Assembly: GCA_003298465.1 (NCBI GenBank)
Contig: QNGA01000002.1
Span: 1-64,000 of the forward strand
DNA from: a halophilic archaeon
GTDB lineage: Archaea; Halobacteriota; Halobacteria; Halobacteriales; Haladaptataceae
Reading direction: 5' to 3'
Length of the DNA: 64,000 nt
Below, in pieces: positions 16,570 through 24,807 of this stretch. A model generated the notes under the pieces. It had not been told where the DNA came from and made no database searches. It was given only the letters and a program-made list of their open reading frames with translations. A program made the translations under genes and the position numbers. Each line of letters opens with the position of its first letter. Position 1 is the stretch's first letter.

Positions 16570-16797
16570 ATGACCGTGGGGGACGATGGAACGCGGAGTC
16601 CGGCGATAGCGAGTCTGTGGAAGCGACTGAAGGGAACGACGGAAATGTCCGGTGCGAAACGCCGGACGTGCCTCGAATCCATCCGGGAAGACGTGACGCG
16701 GTACCGGAACAACCCGAACATCGACGGCGGGAAACTGGACGCCGTCGAGGACGAGGTCGGTCGGCGACTCGCCGAGGCCAACGAAGCCAGCGACTAG
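16570..16797 (+). CDS. Small hypothetical protein, 75 aa
   Basis: A 75-aa charged, helical protein beginning MTVGDDGTRSPAIASLWKRL, with the segment RRTCLESIREDVTRYRNNPN and an acidic C-terminus. No membrane segment or known motif. An in-frame GTG seven codons upstream is possible, but the ATG fits better. Its TAG stop overlaps the TAG of the convergent methyltransferase gene in a CTAG palindrome. Family unknown to me. Confidence 0.6.
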   Translation: MTVGDDGTRSPAIASLWKRLKGTTEMSGAKRRTCLESIREDVTRYRNNPNIDGGKLDAVEDEVGRRLAEANEASD

Positions 16798-17651
16798 TTC
16801 TCGACGCGGCCGAGCACGTCGAGGTTGTGCACGACGGCGACCAGTTCGCCGGCCGCGACCTGGCGGTGGCGCGTCTCGACCCAGTCCTCGAGCGCCGCGT
16901 CGTCGAGCGTCGGTTCGTCGGCCAGCGCACCGCCGATCGTTCGGAGGAGGTACCGGAGGAAGTACGCCTCGTCGGCCGGATACCCCCCGTCTCGGGGGTG
17001 GACGACCCAGTCCGACCCGCCGGCGGCGAGCACGCGCACGCCGTGGTCGGGCAGGCGTGCGAGCAGTCGGCGGCCGGCGCTGCTTGACCCCTCGCCGTCG
17101 TCGAGGTGTTCGTGGTAGCGGGCGAGGACGTCGTCGTCGAGCGCAAGCGGCGGTTCGAACCCGGTCTCGCCGTCGAAGACGACGGAGAAGTAACAGAGAC
17201 CGCCGGGGACCGCCGAACGCAGCGCAGGCAGCGCGTCGCCGAGGTCGAACAGGTCGAGGACGGCGTGGCCGACGACCGCGTCCCAGCGCCGGTCCGCGTC
17301 GCGGGCGAACGCGACGGCGTCGTCCGCGACGAACTCGACGACGATATCCTCGCGCGCGAGCGCGTCACCCCCCTCGTCCTCGCGGAACCCCCGCTGGCGC
17401 AGGCGGTCGCGCGCCGCGTCGACGGTCCGCTCGTCGAGGTCGACGGCGGTGTACCGGACGCCTTCGGGAAGGAGGCCCCAGTCGTCGAGGCGCTCGACCA
17501 TCGTCCCGATGCCGGCACCGACCTCCAGGACCGCGGGGTCGTCGGGGAGTTCGGCGACGAAGCGGTCGAGGACGCGGCGGTCGAGCGCCCGGTCGTCGAC
17601 GGTGCGCTTGGCGGCGAGGTAGCGCCGGAACGCCTCGTCCGGTTCGGTCAC
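16794..17651 (-). CDS. Class I SAM-dependent methyltransferase
   Basis: A 285-aa methyltransferase, last gene of a four-gene operon. Motif I is VLEVGAGIGTMVERL (about 40-54), motif II YTAVDLDERTVDAA, and DAVVGHAVLDLFDLGDAL is the post-II/III region. The C-terminal 110 residues (including FLRYLLRTIGGALADEP) are not the typical methyltransferase core and probably form the substrate cap. It overlaps the glycosyltransferase stop by four bases (ATGA), so it is translationally coupled. The acceptor is unknown; the neighbours suggest a small glycosylated metabolite. Confidence 0.82.
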   Translation of the reverse strand: MTEPDEAFRRYLAAKRTVDDRALDRRVLDRFVAELPDDPAVLEVGAGIGTMVERLDDWGLLPEGVRYTAVDLDERTVDAARDRLRQRGFREDEGGDALAREDIVVEFVADDAVAFARDADRRWDAVVGHAVLDLFDLGDALPALRSAVPGGLCYFSVVFDGETGFEPPLALDDDVLARYHEHLDDGEGSSSAGRRLLARLPDHGVRVLAAGGSDWVVHPRDGGYPADEAYFLRYLLRTIGGALADEPTLDDAALEDWVETRHRQVAAGELVAVVHNLDVLGRVEN

Positions 17652-18691
17652 GCCGGCCTCACCTCGCGGAGCAGCGCTTCGACCGCGTCCGCGGCGTCGT
17701 CCCAGTCGGGCTGTTGCTCGAACCGACGGCGTGCGCCCTCGCTCAACGCCCGGAGCAGGTCGCGGTCGTCCTGGACGCGGCGGACGGCGTCCGCGACGGC
17801 GGTGGCGTCGCCGGGCGGGACGAGTAGGCCGTTCTCGCCGTCGGTGACGACCTCGCTCGCGCCCCCGGCGGTCGTCGCGAGCGCGGGGACGCCGAACGCC
17901 ATCGCTTCGAGGTAGACGAGACCGACGCCCTCGTACAGCGACGGGACGGCCAGGAGGTGACTCTCCGCGAGGCGGTCGGCGACCGCGTCGTCCGGGAGTC
18001 GCCCGGCGAACGTCACCCGGTCGCGGAGGTCGGGCGCCCGGACGCGGCGGCGGAGTCGCCTGCCGTACCCCGGGTCGGCGGTCCCGCCGACGACGGTGAG
18101 ACGCCAGCCCCCGTCGACCTGCGCGAGCCCGTCGAGCAGGACGTGGACGCCCTTGCGCGGTTCGAGGTTGCCGAGGAAGCAGAGTTCGAGCGGGCCGTCG
18201 CCGCGCGCGCTCGTCGCGGCGGCGTCGGCGGGCGCGAACCGGTCGCCGGCCGGCGGGGCGACCGCGGTCGGCAGGTCGGCCAGCGCGGCGACGGTGGCCC
18301 GCGTCGTCTCGCCGTTGCAGACGGCGGCGTCGACGCCACGGAGGTAGCGACGCTCGACGGCGCGGTAGACGGCGTTGCGCCAGCGACCGCGCGGCTCGCT
18401 CGACCGGAGGTGGTGGACCACGGTGACGACGGGGGCGTCGACGCGGCGGTTCGCGGCGACGAGCGAGGGGTGACAGAGTTCGTCCTCGACGACGACGTCG
18501 GCGTCGGCGAGCCGCGAGGGCAGTCCGGACCCGTAGTTGTGGGTGAGCGCCCGGGCGTACGACGTCCAGGGCAGCGAGACGACGTCGACGGCGTGGCCGC
18601 GGTCCCGCAGGCTGTCCACCAGTCGGCGGTCGTAGCGGTACCCGCCGGACTGCTCGTCCAGCGAGCCGTAGACGACGAGCGCGAGGTTCAT
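17648..18691 (-). CDS. GT4-type glycosyltransferase
   Basis: A 347-aa GT-B fold glycosyltransferase. The N-terminal acceptor domain begins MNLALVVYGSLDEQSGGYRY; the C-terminal nucleotide-sugar domain has LCFLGNLEPRKGVHVLLDGL and the E-x7-E motif (EGVGLVYLE) followed by AMAFGVPALATTAGGASEVV and NGLLVPPGD, all typical of GT family 4. No membrane segment. Its ATG overlaps the PTPS stop codon in TGATG, and its stop overlaps the methyltransferase start. The acceptor may be the product of the two upstream enzymes. Confidence 0.88.
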   Translation of the reverse strand: MNLALVVYGSLDEQSGGYRYDRRLVDSLRDRGHAVDVVSLPWTSYARALTHNYGSGLPSRLADADVVVEDELCHPSLVAANRRVDAPVVTVVHHLRSSEPRGRWRNAVYRAVERRYLRGVDAAVCNGETTRATVAALADLPTAVAPPAGDRFAPADAAATSARGDGPLELCFLGNLEPRKGVHVLLDGLAQVDGGWRLTVVGGTADPGYGRRLRRRVRAPDLRDRVTFAGRLPDDAVADRLAESHLLAVPSLYEGVGLVYLEAMAFGVPALATTAGGASEVVTDGENGLLVPPGDATAVADAVRRVQDDRDLLRALSEGARRRFEQQPDWDDAADAVEALLREVRPA

Positions 18692-19068
18692 CACACCGGC
18701 CGCTCGAAGGCGACCCAGGCCTCCTCGTCCTCCCACAGCCGGAGGGTGGCCTCGCTCACCCCGTCGGCGTCGAGGTCGGCGAGCGCGCGGTCGCAGAACT
18801 CGCGGGCGAGGTGCTCGGCGCTCGGGTTCTCGCCCTCGAACTCCGGCAGATCGTTCAGCGTCGCGTCGCGATAGCGGTCGGCGACGCCGTCGAGCGCGGC
18901 CCGCACGCCGTCGATGTCGACGAGGTAGCCGTGCTCGTTCAGCGACTCGCCCCGCAGGCGGAGGTCGGCCTCGTAGCGGTGCGAGTGCAGTTCGCCCTCC
19001 GGACCGGGGTCCGGCACGGTGAGGTAGTGCTGTGCGACGAAGGTCCGCGAGACGCTCAGTTCGTACAT
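18691..19068 (-). CDS. Divergent 6-pyruvoyl-tetrahydropterin synthase/QueD family protein
   Basis: A 125-aa protein of the PTPS/QueD (COG0720) T-fold family. The three zinc histidines are present: H14 in FVAQHYL, H28 and H30 in LHSHRY. The catalytic Cys that normally sits four residues before the first His of HGH is replaced by Glu24, as in PTPS-III enzymes, and the catalytic Asp-His pair (before LND in QueD) is Arg67-Asp68. It is therefore probably not a true QueD and may carry out a different side-chain cleavage on a dihydroneopterin triphosphate-like substrate. It lies 11 bp after the dehydrogenase gene and is coupled to the glycosyltransferase gene. Confidence 0.85.
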   Translation of the reverse strand: MYELSVSRTFVAQHYLTVPDPGPEGELHSHRYEADLRLRGESLNEHGYLVDIDGVRAALDGVADRYRDATLNDLPEFEGENPSAEHLAREFCDRALADLDADGVSEATLRLWEDEEAWVAFERPV

Positions 19069-19079
19069 GGTCGGGGTAA

Positions 19080-20105
19080 TCAATCGTAGGTGAAGAGGAC
19101 GCCGAGGGCGTCTTCGGGGTGGTCGTCGAGCAGTCGATACGCGCGGTCGGCCTCCGCGACCGGAATCCGGTGGGTGACGAGGCGCTCGACGTCGAGGTCG
19201 GCGAGGCGTCGCCACGCCACCGACAGCCGCCGGGCCTTGTCCCAGCGCCCCCGGAGTTCGGGCGCGACGGTGCTGACCTGCGTGCTCTCGACGGCGATGC
19301 GGCTCCGGTGGAACCGACCGCCGAGGTCGAGGTCGACGCGCTTCTCGCCGTACCACGAGCCGACGAGCACGCGACCGTCGTAGCCCGTCACGGCCACCGC
19401 GTCGTCGAGCGCCGCCGGGTTGCCCGAGAGTTCGAACGTCAGGTCGGCGCCGTCGGGCGTCGCGTCGGCGTCGAGCGCGTCCCGAACTCCGTCCGGCGCG
19501 TCCTCGGGGGCGAGCGCGCGGTCCGCCCCCATCCCGCGCGCCAGTTCGCGACGCTCGGGGTAGCGGTCGAGGGCGAGGAGGTCCGCGAGCGGGCAGTCCG
19601 CGAGCAGGGCGGTCGTCAGCAGGCCGACGAGGCCCTGGCCGAAGACGACGGCCTGCTCGCCCACGCGCGGGTCGCCGTCGAGCAGGAAGTTCACCGCCGT
19701 CTCGACGTTCGGCAGGAAGGCGGCCTCGGCCGCGGACATCCCCTGTGGCACCCGGTGGAGGTCGTCGGGCGACGCGAGGAAGTGGCTCTGGTGGGGGTGG
19801 AACGCGAACGCGCGCTCGTCAGTCCAGTCGTCCGCGACGTTCGCCCCGGTCGCGGTCACGCGCCCGACGGCGGCGTAGCCGTACTGGAATGGGAACTGGA
19901 AGTCGTCGGGGAGCGCGTCGATGGCCTCGTCGGACGCCATCCCCTCCGGCGCGTCGCCCCTGTAGACCAGCAGCTCGGTACCGGGGCTCACGGCCGACAC
20001 CTCGGTGCGGACGCGCACCTCGTCCGGTCCCGGTTCCGGAACCTCCCGCTCGCACACCCTCACTTCCCGGGGTCCGGTGAACTGGAGTGCTCTGACGGCC
20101 GTCAC
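19080..20105 (-). CDS. MDR family dehydrogenase (bacteriochlorophyllide-dehydrogenase-like subgroup)
   Basis: A 341-aa medium-chain dehydrogenase/reductase, first gene of the operon. The N-terminal GroES-like domain reads VRALQFTGPREVRV and SAVSPGTELLVYRGDAP; the usual GHE zinc motif is replaced by QYGYAAVGRV, as in the subgroup that includes 2-desacetyl-2-hydroxyethyl bacteriochlorophyllide a dehydrogenase, so the catalytic zinc may be absent or bound differently. The Rossmann loop is VVFGQGLVGLL. I start at GTG (VTAVRALQF), since no ATG lies nearby. Substrate unknown; probably oxidises or reduces an intermediate of the pathway. Confidence 0.82.
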   Translation of the reverse strand: MTAVRALQFTGPREVRVCEREVPEPGPDEVRVRTEVSAVSPGTELLVYRGDAPEGMASDEAIDALPDDFQFPFQYGYAAVGRVTATGANVADDWTDERAFAFHPHQSHFLASPDDLHRVPQGMSAAEAAFLPNVETAVNFLLDGDPRVGEQAVVFGQGLVGLLTTALLADCPLADLLALDRYPERRELARGMGADRALAPEDAPDGVRDALDADATPDGADLTFELSGNPAALDDAVAVTGYDGRVLVGSWYGEKRVDLDLGGRFHRSRIAVESTQVSTVAPELRGRWDKARRLSVAWRRLADLDVERLVTHRIPVAEADRAYRLLDDHPEDALGVLFTYD

Positions 20106-20266
20106 AGCCGCTAGGCGACGGAGACACGGAAATCCGTTTCGGCTGTCCGGCTCCGGCGGAGGAGGGCGGTCGGCCGGACGTCGCTCGCCGTCGCTCGCCC
20201 TCGCTCTCCGTCTCGCCCGCCACAATGACTTTTGCCACGCCGACGCAACCCTGCGAGTGAGTACCA

Positions 20267-20458
20267 ATGCCGATACCCGGCGACGACTCGTTCATCGAGG
20301 ACGAGATGGAGGAGGCAGCGGGGGAGGAGAACGAGGACGAAGGGGAGGAAGAAGAGAGCGCCGGGACCGCCCCGGACGTCGGCGGCGAGGCGTCAGGAGA
20401 CGAGGCGGAGGAGGACCGGTCGGACGAAGACCGGGCGGACGAGAACGAGGGGGCCTGA
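20267..20458 (+). CDS. Small, extremely acidic protein, 63 aa
   Basis: A 63-aa protein, about half Asp plus Glu, starting MPIPGDDSFIEDEMEEAAGE. No hydrophobic core and no motif; probably disordered. A TATA-like GACTTTTGCC lies about 31 bp before the ATG. Its stop is one base before the next ATG, so it is presumably translated together with the FAD enzyme. Composition alone could arise in a haloarchaeal shadow frame, but the promoter and the tight spacing support a gene. Confidence 0.6.
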   Translation: MPIPGDDSFIEDEMEEAAGEENEDEGEEEESAGTAPDVGGEASGDEAEEDRSDEDRADENEGA

Positions 20459-20459
20459 G

Positions 20460-21494
20460 ATGCGCGTCGCGGTCGTCGGCGCGGGCGTGGCCGGACTCGG
20501 CGTCGCGTGCGCGCTGGGCGACGCCGCCGACGTGACGCTGTTCGAGCGCAGCGACCGACCGGGCGGTCGCGCGGCGAGCCGTACCGTGGACGGTTGCGTC
20601 TACGACACCGGCGCGAACTACGTCAAGAGCGACGACGACCGCGTCTCGCGGCTCCTGCGCGACGAACTCGGCGAGGGCCTCGCCGCGGTCGAGGGCGACG
20701 TGTGGACGTTCGACGCCGACGGCGATATCTCGGAGGGACGGGGCGACGACGCGCCGAAGTGGACCTACCGCGAGGGGCTGGCGACGCTGGGCGACCGCCT
20801 GCTCGACGAGAGCGGGGCGACGCTCGAAGCCGACGTTCCGGCCGAGACGCTCCGCCGGGGGGACGGCGCGTGGCACGTCGAGGACCCCGCTGGCCGCCGG
20901 TGGGGGCCGTGGGACGCCCTCGTCCTCACGCCGCCCGCGCCCGCGACCGCGTCGCTGCTCGACGGGGCGGACTGGCAGTCCCCCGTGCGCCGTGACCTCC
21001 GCGAGCACGTCGGCCACGTCCCCTATCGCCCCCTGCTCTCGGTCGCGCTCCACTACCCCTTCGAGGTCGAGCGGCCCTACTACGCCCTGGTGAACGACGA
21101 CAAGGACCACGACGTGGGGTGGCTGGGGCGCGAGGACTGCAAGCCTGGCCACGTCCCCGACGGCGAGAGCCTGCTGGTCGTCCAGATGGCCCCCGACTGG
21201 TCGGCCGAGCACTACGACCGCGCGGACGACGACGTCGCCGCCGCCGTCGCCGACCGGGCGGCCGACCTGCTCTCCGACGACGCGCTCGCGGCCCCGGACT
21301 GGTTCGACGTGGTGCGCTGGCGCGACGCCCTCCCGAACGACGGCGCGGACCCCGAGACGCTCCGCCGCGCCGAGGGCGACCACCTCTGGTTCGCCGGCGA
21401 CTGGGTTGCGGGCGAGGGTCGCGTCCACAGCGCGCTCCGGAGCGGCCTCGACGCGGGCGAGCGCATCCGGGCGACGCGGTCGGACGACCGCTGA
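20460..21494 (+). CDS. FAD-dependent amine oxidase/renalase-like oxidoreductase
   Basis: A 344-aa flavoprotein. It begins MRVAVVGAGVAGLGVACALG, the dinucleotide-binding GxGxxG, followed by VTLFERSDRPGGRAASR (FAD ribose and the GGR motif) and YDTGANYVK. The C-terminal HLWFAGDWVAGEGRVHSALRSG is the second FAD contact of the amine oxidase/renalase fold. Protein length fits bacterial renalase-like oxidoreductases. The reaction is not predictable. It follows the acidic small gene by one base. Confidence 0.83.
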   Translation: MRVAVVGAGVAGLGVACALGDAADVTLFERSDRPGGRAASRTVDGCVYDTGANYVKSDDDRVSRLLRDELGEGLAAVEGDVWTFDADGDISEGRGDDAPKWTYREGLATLGDRLLDESGATLEADVPAETLRRGDGAWHVEDPAGRRWGPWDALVLTPPAPATASLLDGADWQSPVRRDLREHVGHVPYRPLLSVALHYPFEVERPYYALVNDDKDHDVGWLGREDCKPGHVPDGESLLVVQMAPDWSAEHYDRADDDVAAAVADRAADLLSDDALAAPDWFDVVRWRDALPNDGADPETLRRAEGDHLWFAGDWVAGEGRVHSALRSGLDAGERIRATRSDDR

Positions 21495-21508
21495 TCCCGT
21501 TGCTCCTC

Positions 21509-22756
21509 TCAGGACCCGGTACGCTGGACGAACAGTCCCAGGACGAGGTAGGCGGCGGCGACGGCTCCCGCCGCCGCCGCACTCGCGCCGGCCAGGACGA
21601 CGCCGGCCGCTCCGGCCGCGAGACCGAGGAGTTCGAGGCCGAGTCCGCCGGCGAGCGCGGCAATCGACGCGAGCGCGGTCCGGTCGCCGGCTCCCGGAAA
21701 CCGCCCGACCGCCGGCGGATAGAACTGGTACGCGACGCCAACGACAGTGAGTCCGAGGAAGCCGAGCAGGTTCGCGCGGCGGTGGGCCGGCGTCAGCGAC
21801 GCGTCGACGCCCCGGAACGCGAACCAGAGACCGACCGCGACGCCGACGACGCCGAAGGCGGTCCCGGCGAGGACGCCGTAGAAGCCGACGCGGTCGCGGT
21901 CCGTGCGGACGAAGAGGACGGCGTACGCGAGCGCGAACCCGCCGACGGCGGTCGCTTCGAGGACCGCGCCGGTGCGGAACCAGGGGCCGCGCCGCAGGAA
22001 CCCGACGGCGAGCAAGAGCGGCCCGAGCGCGCCGGCCGGCAGGACGACCGCGACGAGCGCCCGCGGCGGCGAGGCGACGAGGAACCGCGGTAGTAGCCGG
22101 AACCCGACGGCGAAGAGGACGAGGGCGGCGAAGCCCGCACCGAGGAGGTGGGCGGCCTGCGGCGCGTAGGCGACGAACAGCGTCGGTAGGCCGGTCGCGA
22201 GCGCCAGCGTCTCGTAGGTGCCGACCGCGAGGTAGGCGAACGCCGCGGGAACGACGGCGTTCGCGGCGCGGTCGACGCCGCGCCGGTGGGCGTTCGCCTC
22301 CCCCGTCCCCGTCTCGCCGCCGGTCGGATTCGTCCGGACCGTCCACGCGAGCGTCCCGAGGAAGACGGCGACGCCGGCGGCCCACAGCACCGCACCGACG
22401 CCGTCGAGGCCGCCGAACCGGTCGACCCCCGACGGTCGGACGCCGGCGGCGGACAGCGCGAGCAGCGCAGCGCCGCCGGCCGTCAGCGGCAACTGCACCG
22501 CCGGCGCGCGAGCGAACGCCAGTTCGCGGTCGAAGTACGCGGGGACGAGCGAGTACGCCTTCCCGAAGACGACGTGGAGCACGAACCCGTAGAGACCGAG
22601 GACGACCGCCGGAGCGAAGCCGTGCGCCCCGACCGACCGGCCGACGCTCGTCGCGCCGGCGGCCGCCGCGAGGACGACGAGTTGCCACGCGACGAGAAAG
22701 ACCGCACCCACGGCGACGGTCCGGCGCGCCCAGCGCGAGACGAGCGCCGACGACAT
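21509..22756 (-). CDS. Multi-pass membrane protein, NnrS/heme-copper oxidase subunit I-like
   Basis: A 415-aa protein with about twelve membrane helices, nearly without soluble parts. Conserved-looking polar residues sit in helices: FVLHVVFGKAYSLVPAYF, APQAAHLLGAGFAALVLFAV-GFRLLPRFL and AHRRANLLGFLGLTVVGVAY. This histidine pattern recalls NnrS and cytochrome oxidase subunit I-like proteins, which bind haem or copper, but not all ligands are certain. Start chosen at MSSALVSRWARR; nine codons upstream are also open. It is convergent with the FAD enzyme. Confidence 0.65.
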   Translation of the reverse strand: MSSALVSRWARRTVAVGAVFLVAWQLVVLAAAAGATSVGRSVGAHGFAPAVVLGLYGFVLHVVFGKAYSLVPAYFDRELAFARAPAVQLPLTAGGAALLALSAAGVRPSGVDRFGGLDGVGAVLWAAGVAVFLGTLAWTVRTNPTGGETGTGEANAHRRGVDRAANAVVPAAFAYLAVGTYETLALATGLPTLFVAYAPQAAHLLGAGFAALVLFAVGFRLLPRFLVASPPRALVAVVLPAGALGPLLLAVGFLRRGPWFRTGAVLEATAVGGFALAYAVLFVRTDRDRVGFYGVLAGTAFGVVGVAVGLWFAFRGVDASLTPAHRRANLLGFLGLTVVGVAYQFYPPAVGRFPGAGDRTALASIAALAGGLGLELLGLAAGAAGVVLAGASAAAAGAVAAAYLVLGLFVQRTGS

Positions 22757-22844
22757 CGTCCCAACTGGTCGCCGCCGCGACAAAACGTTTCTCCCGAACG
22801 CCGCCGTCGTGGGTCAGCCCGCTTGCCAGTCCAGTCGCGCGGCG

Positions 22845-24158
22845 TCAGTCCTCGCGCTCGTAGGCTCCCTCGCGCCGGAGTTCGCCGCGTTTCGCCAGCA
22901 CCGATGGGGTCCGACAGACGCCCGCCGCGCCGGTCGCCTGCGGGACGGTGCAGTTGTTGCAGTTCTCGCAGGCGACTGCGGCCCCCTCCGCGTCGAGGAT
23001 GCGGGCGGGCAGCCGCGGTTCGGCGTAGAACGGCCGACCCATCCCCACCGCGTCGCAGTCGCCCGCGGCGAGCAACCGATCGATTTGGGGTCGCTCGCGG
23101 ATGCCGCCCTCCGCGAGCACCGGGACGGCGACGCGCTCGCTGACGCGCCGGGCGAACCGGCGGTTCCACGCCGGTTCGAAGTCGTACTGCAGGGACTGGA
23201 GCCAGTTCAGCGCGGCCACGCCGAGCGCGCGGAGTCGGCTTCCGAAGGCCGTCTCGTACCCCTCGCGGAAGCGGTCGTCGCGCCAAGCGCGCCCCGGAAA
23301 CTCGCCGCGGACGATGCTGGCGTCCCAGAACACCGAACACTGGACCGGGACGACCGCGTCGAAGCCGGCGTCGGCGAGGCGTTCGCAGAGCGCCACGCCG
23401 TCGTCGAGCGTGAGGTGGCGGCGCACGAACGCGGGAGCGGCCGTCTCGGCGGGCACCTTCGTCATCACCGGCACGTCGGGGCCGACGCGCTCGCGGATCT
23501 CGTCGTGGACGAGTTCGAGGAAGCGAGCGCGGGCGGCCAGCGACCCGCCGAACTCGTCGTCGCGGCGGTTGTAGAACGGCGAGAGGAACTGCTGGACGAT
23601 GCCCATGTTCGCCCCGGCCACGTGGACACCGTCGTAGCCGGCGTCGACCGCGGACGCGGCACAGCGCCCGAACTTCGCCGCGAGGTCGTACACCTCGGCA
23701 GTGGTGAGGACGCGCGGGTCGTACTCCAGGAACCCCGCCCGGTCGAGCGCCCGGAGGATCGCGGGCGGCCGCGAGACGGCGAGTTGCCGGAGGTCCGGAT
23801 TGGCCGCCCGGTAGCCGGCGTGCCACGTCTCCATGCTCCGGAGGCCGCCGTGTTCGAGCTGGACGAAGATGCGGCTTCCGTGGGCGTGGACGGCCTCCGT
23901 GAGGCGTTCGAGGTCGGCGACGAACGAGGGGTCGTGGACGCGGGTCATCCCCGGCGCGGCACAGCCCCCTCGCTCGCTGACCACGGTCGCGCCCTGGCAT
24001 ATCAGCCCCGCGCCCGCCGCGGCGGCGGGTTCGAGGTCCGCTATCAGCGTCTCCACGGCGTCCGGGCCGTTGCCGGCGCACTCCAGCAGCGGTGCGCGGT
24101 AGAGCCGGTTCGGCAGTTCGACGCCCCCGACGTCGAGGGAGTCTTCGAGTTCTGCCAC
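22845..24158 (-). CDS. NADH:flavin oxidoreductase, old yellow enzyme family
   Basis: A 437-aa FMN-dependent TIM-barrel ene-reductase. Motifs: LPNRLYRAPLLECAGNG, LICQGATVVSERG, VQLEHGGLRSMETWH, DGVHVAGANMGIVQQFLSPFYNRRDDEFGGSLAARARF and PVLAEGGIRERPQIDRLL followed by DAVGMGRPFYAEP (phosphate site of FMN). The C-terminal CENCNNC-x12-C cluster is the 4Fe-4S site of the larger 2,4-dienoyl-CoA reductase-like members, though the C-terminal NAD domain is absent, so this is a shortened form. Substrate unknown. Confidence 0.87.
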   Translation of the reverse strand: MAELEDSLDVGGVELPNRLYRAPLLECAGNGPDAVETLIADLEPAAAAGAGLICQGATVVSERGGCAAPGMTRVHDPSFVADLERLTEAVHAHGSRIFVQLEHGGLRSMETWHAGYRAANPDLRQLAVSRPPAILRALDRAGFLEYDPRVLTTAEVYDLAAKFGRCAASAVDAGYDGVHVAGANMGIVQQFLSPFYNRRDDEFGGSLAARARFLELVHDEIRERVGPDVPVMTKVPAETAAPAFVRRHLTLDDGVALCERLADAGFDAVVPVQCSVFWDASIVRGEFPGRAWRDDRFREGYETAFGSRLRALGVAALNWLQSLQYDFEPAWNRRFARRVSERVAVPVLAEGGIRERPQIDRLLAAGDCDAVGMGRPFYAEPRLPARILDAEGAAVACENCNNCTVPQATGAAGVCRTPSVLAKRGELRREGAYERED

Positions 24159-24444
24159 GGTGGCCGTCGTTCGGCGCGTTCCGGCGTAAAGGTTTGCCGC
24201 GCTGACTCCGCTCCCGTTTCCGGGTCGCCGTCTAGCGCAGTCCCGCGGGCCACGCCGTTCGGGACCTGACGACCGGGGGAATATCTTTCCCGTCTGGCGA
24301 AAAGAGTCGCCTGTCTCGCCGACGACAGGGCTAGCGATTGACAGGATATCCCGCGTCTGGATAATCGGGGGAAAGGGACGGGGCGAACTCCTGTGGCCAC
24401 TATCCTTTTGTCTGTCGGCAGGTTATGTAGCGCGAGGGAGAACC
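24159..24444. other. Intergenic region between divergent OYE and PadR genes
   Basis: 286 bases. On the PadR side, ACTATCCTTTTG (24398-24409) and AGGTTATGTAG (24420-24430) are possible TATA elements and GAGGGAG just before the ATG is a possible ribosome binding site. No gene or strong repeat was found. Confidence 0.4.
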
Positions 24445-24744
24445 ATGCACGACCTGACTGGTTTCCAGCGGGACTTGCTGTACGTCATCGCCGGACTGGA
24501 CGAGCCGCACGGTCTCGCTATCAAAGAGGAACTCGAAACGTACTACGAGAAGGAGATTCATCACGGCCGTCTCTACCCGAATCTCGACTCGCTGGTCGAC
24601 AAGGGGCTCGTCGAGAAAGGGCAGCGGGACCGTCGGACCAACTTCTACACGCTGACGCGACGGGGAGCACGCGAGATAGAAGCCCGCCGCGAGTGGGAAC
24701 AGCAGTACGTGAGCGAAGACCTCACGGAAACCCAGACCGCCTGA
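24445..24744 (+). CDS. PadR family transcriptional regulator
   Basis: A 99-aa single winged-helix protein: LTGFQRDLLYVIAGLDEPHG, IKEELETYYEKEIHHGRLYP (recognition helix region), LDSLVDKGLVEKG and the wing RRTNFYTLTRRGAREI. It matches the short haloarchaeal PadR-type regulators that repress nearby genes in response to small molecules. It is divergent from the OYE gene and convergent with the regulator at 24808. No target can be assigned. Confidence 0.9.
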   Translation: MHDLTGFQRDLLYVIAGLDEPHGLAIKEELETYYEKEIHHGRLYPNLDSLVDKGLVEKGQRDRRTNFYTLTRRGAREIEARREWEQQYVSEDLTETQTA

Positions 24745-24807
24745 CTCGGACCCCACGGCTTCGAGCACTCGGCGTCGCGGCTACCCGCCGGGCCGCCGAC
24801 GGACTCG

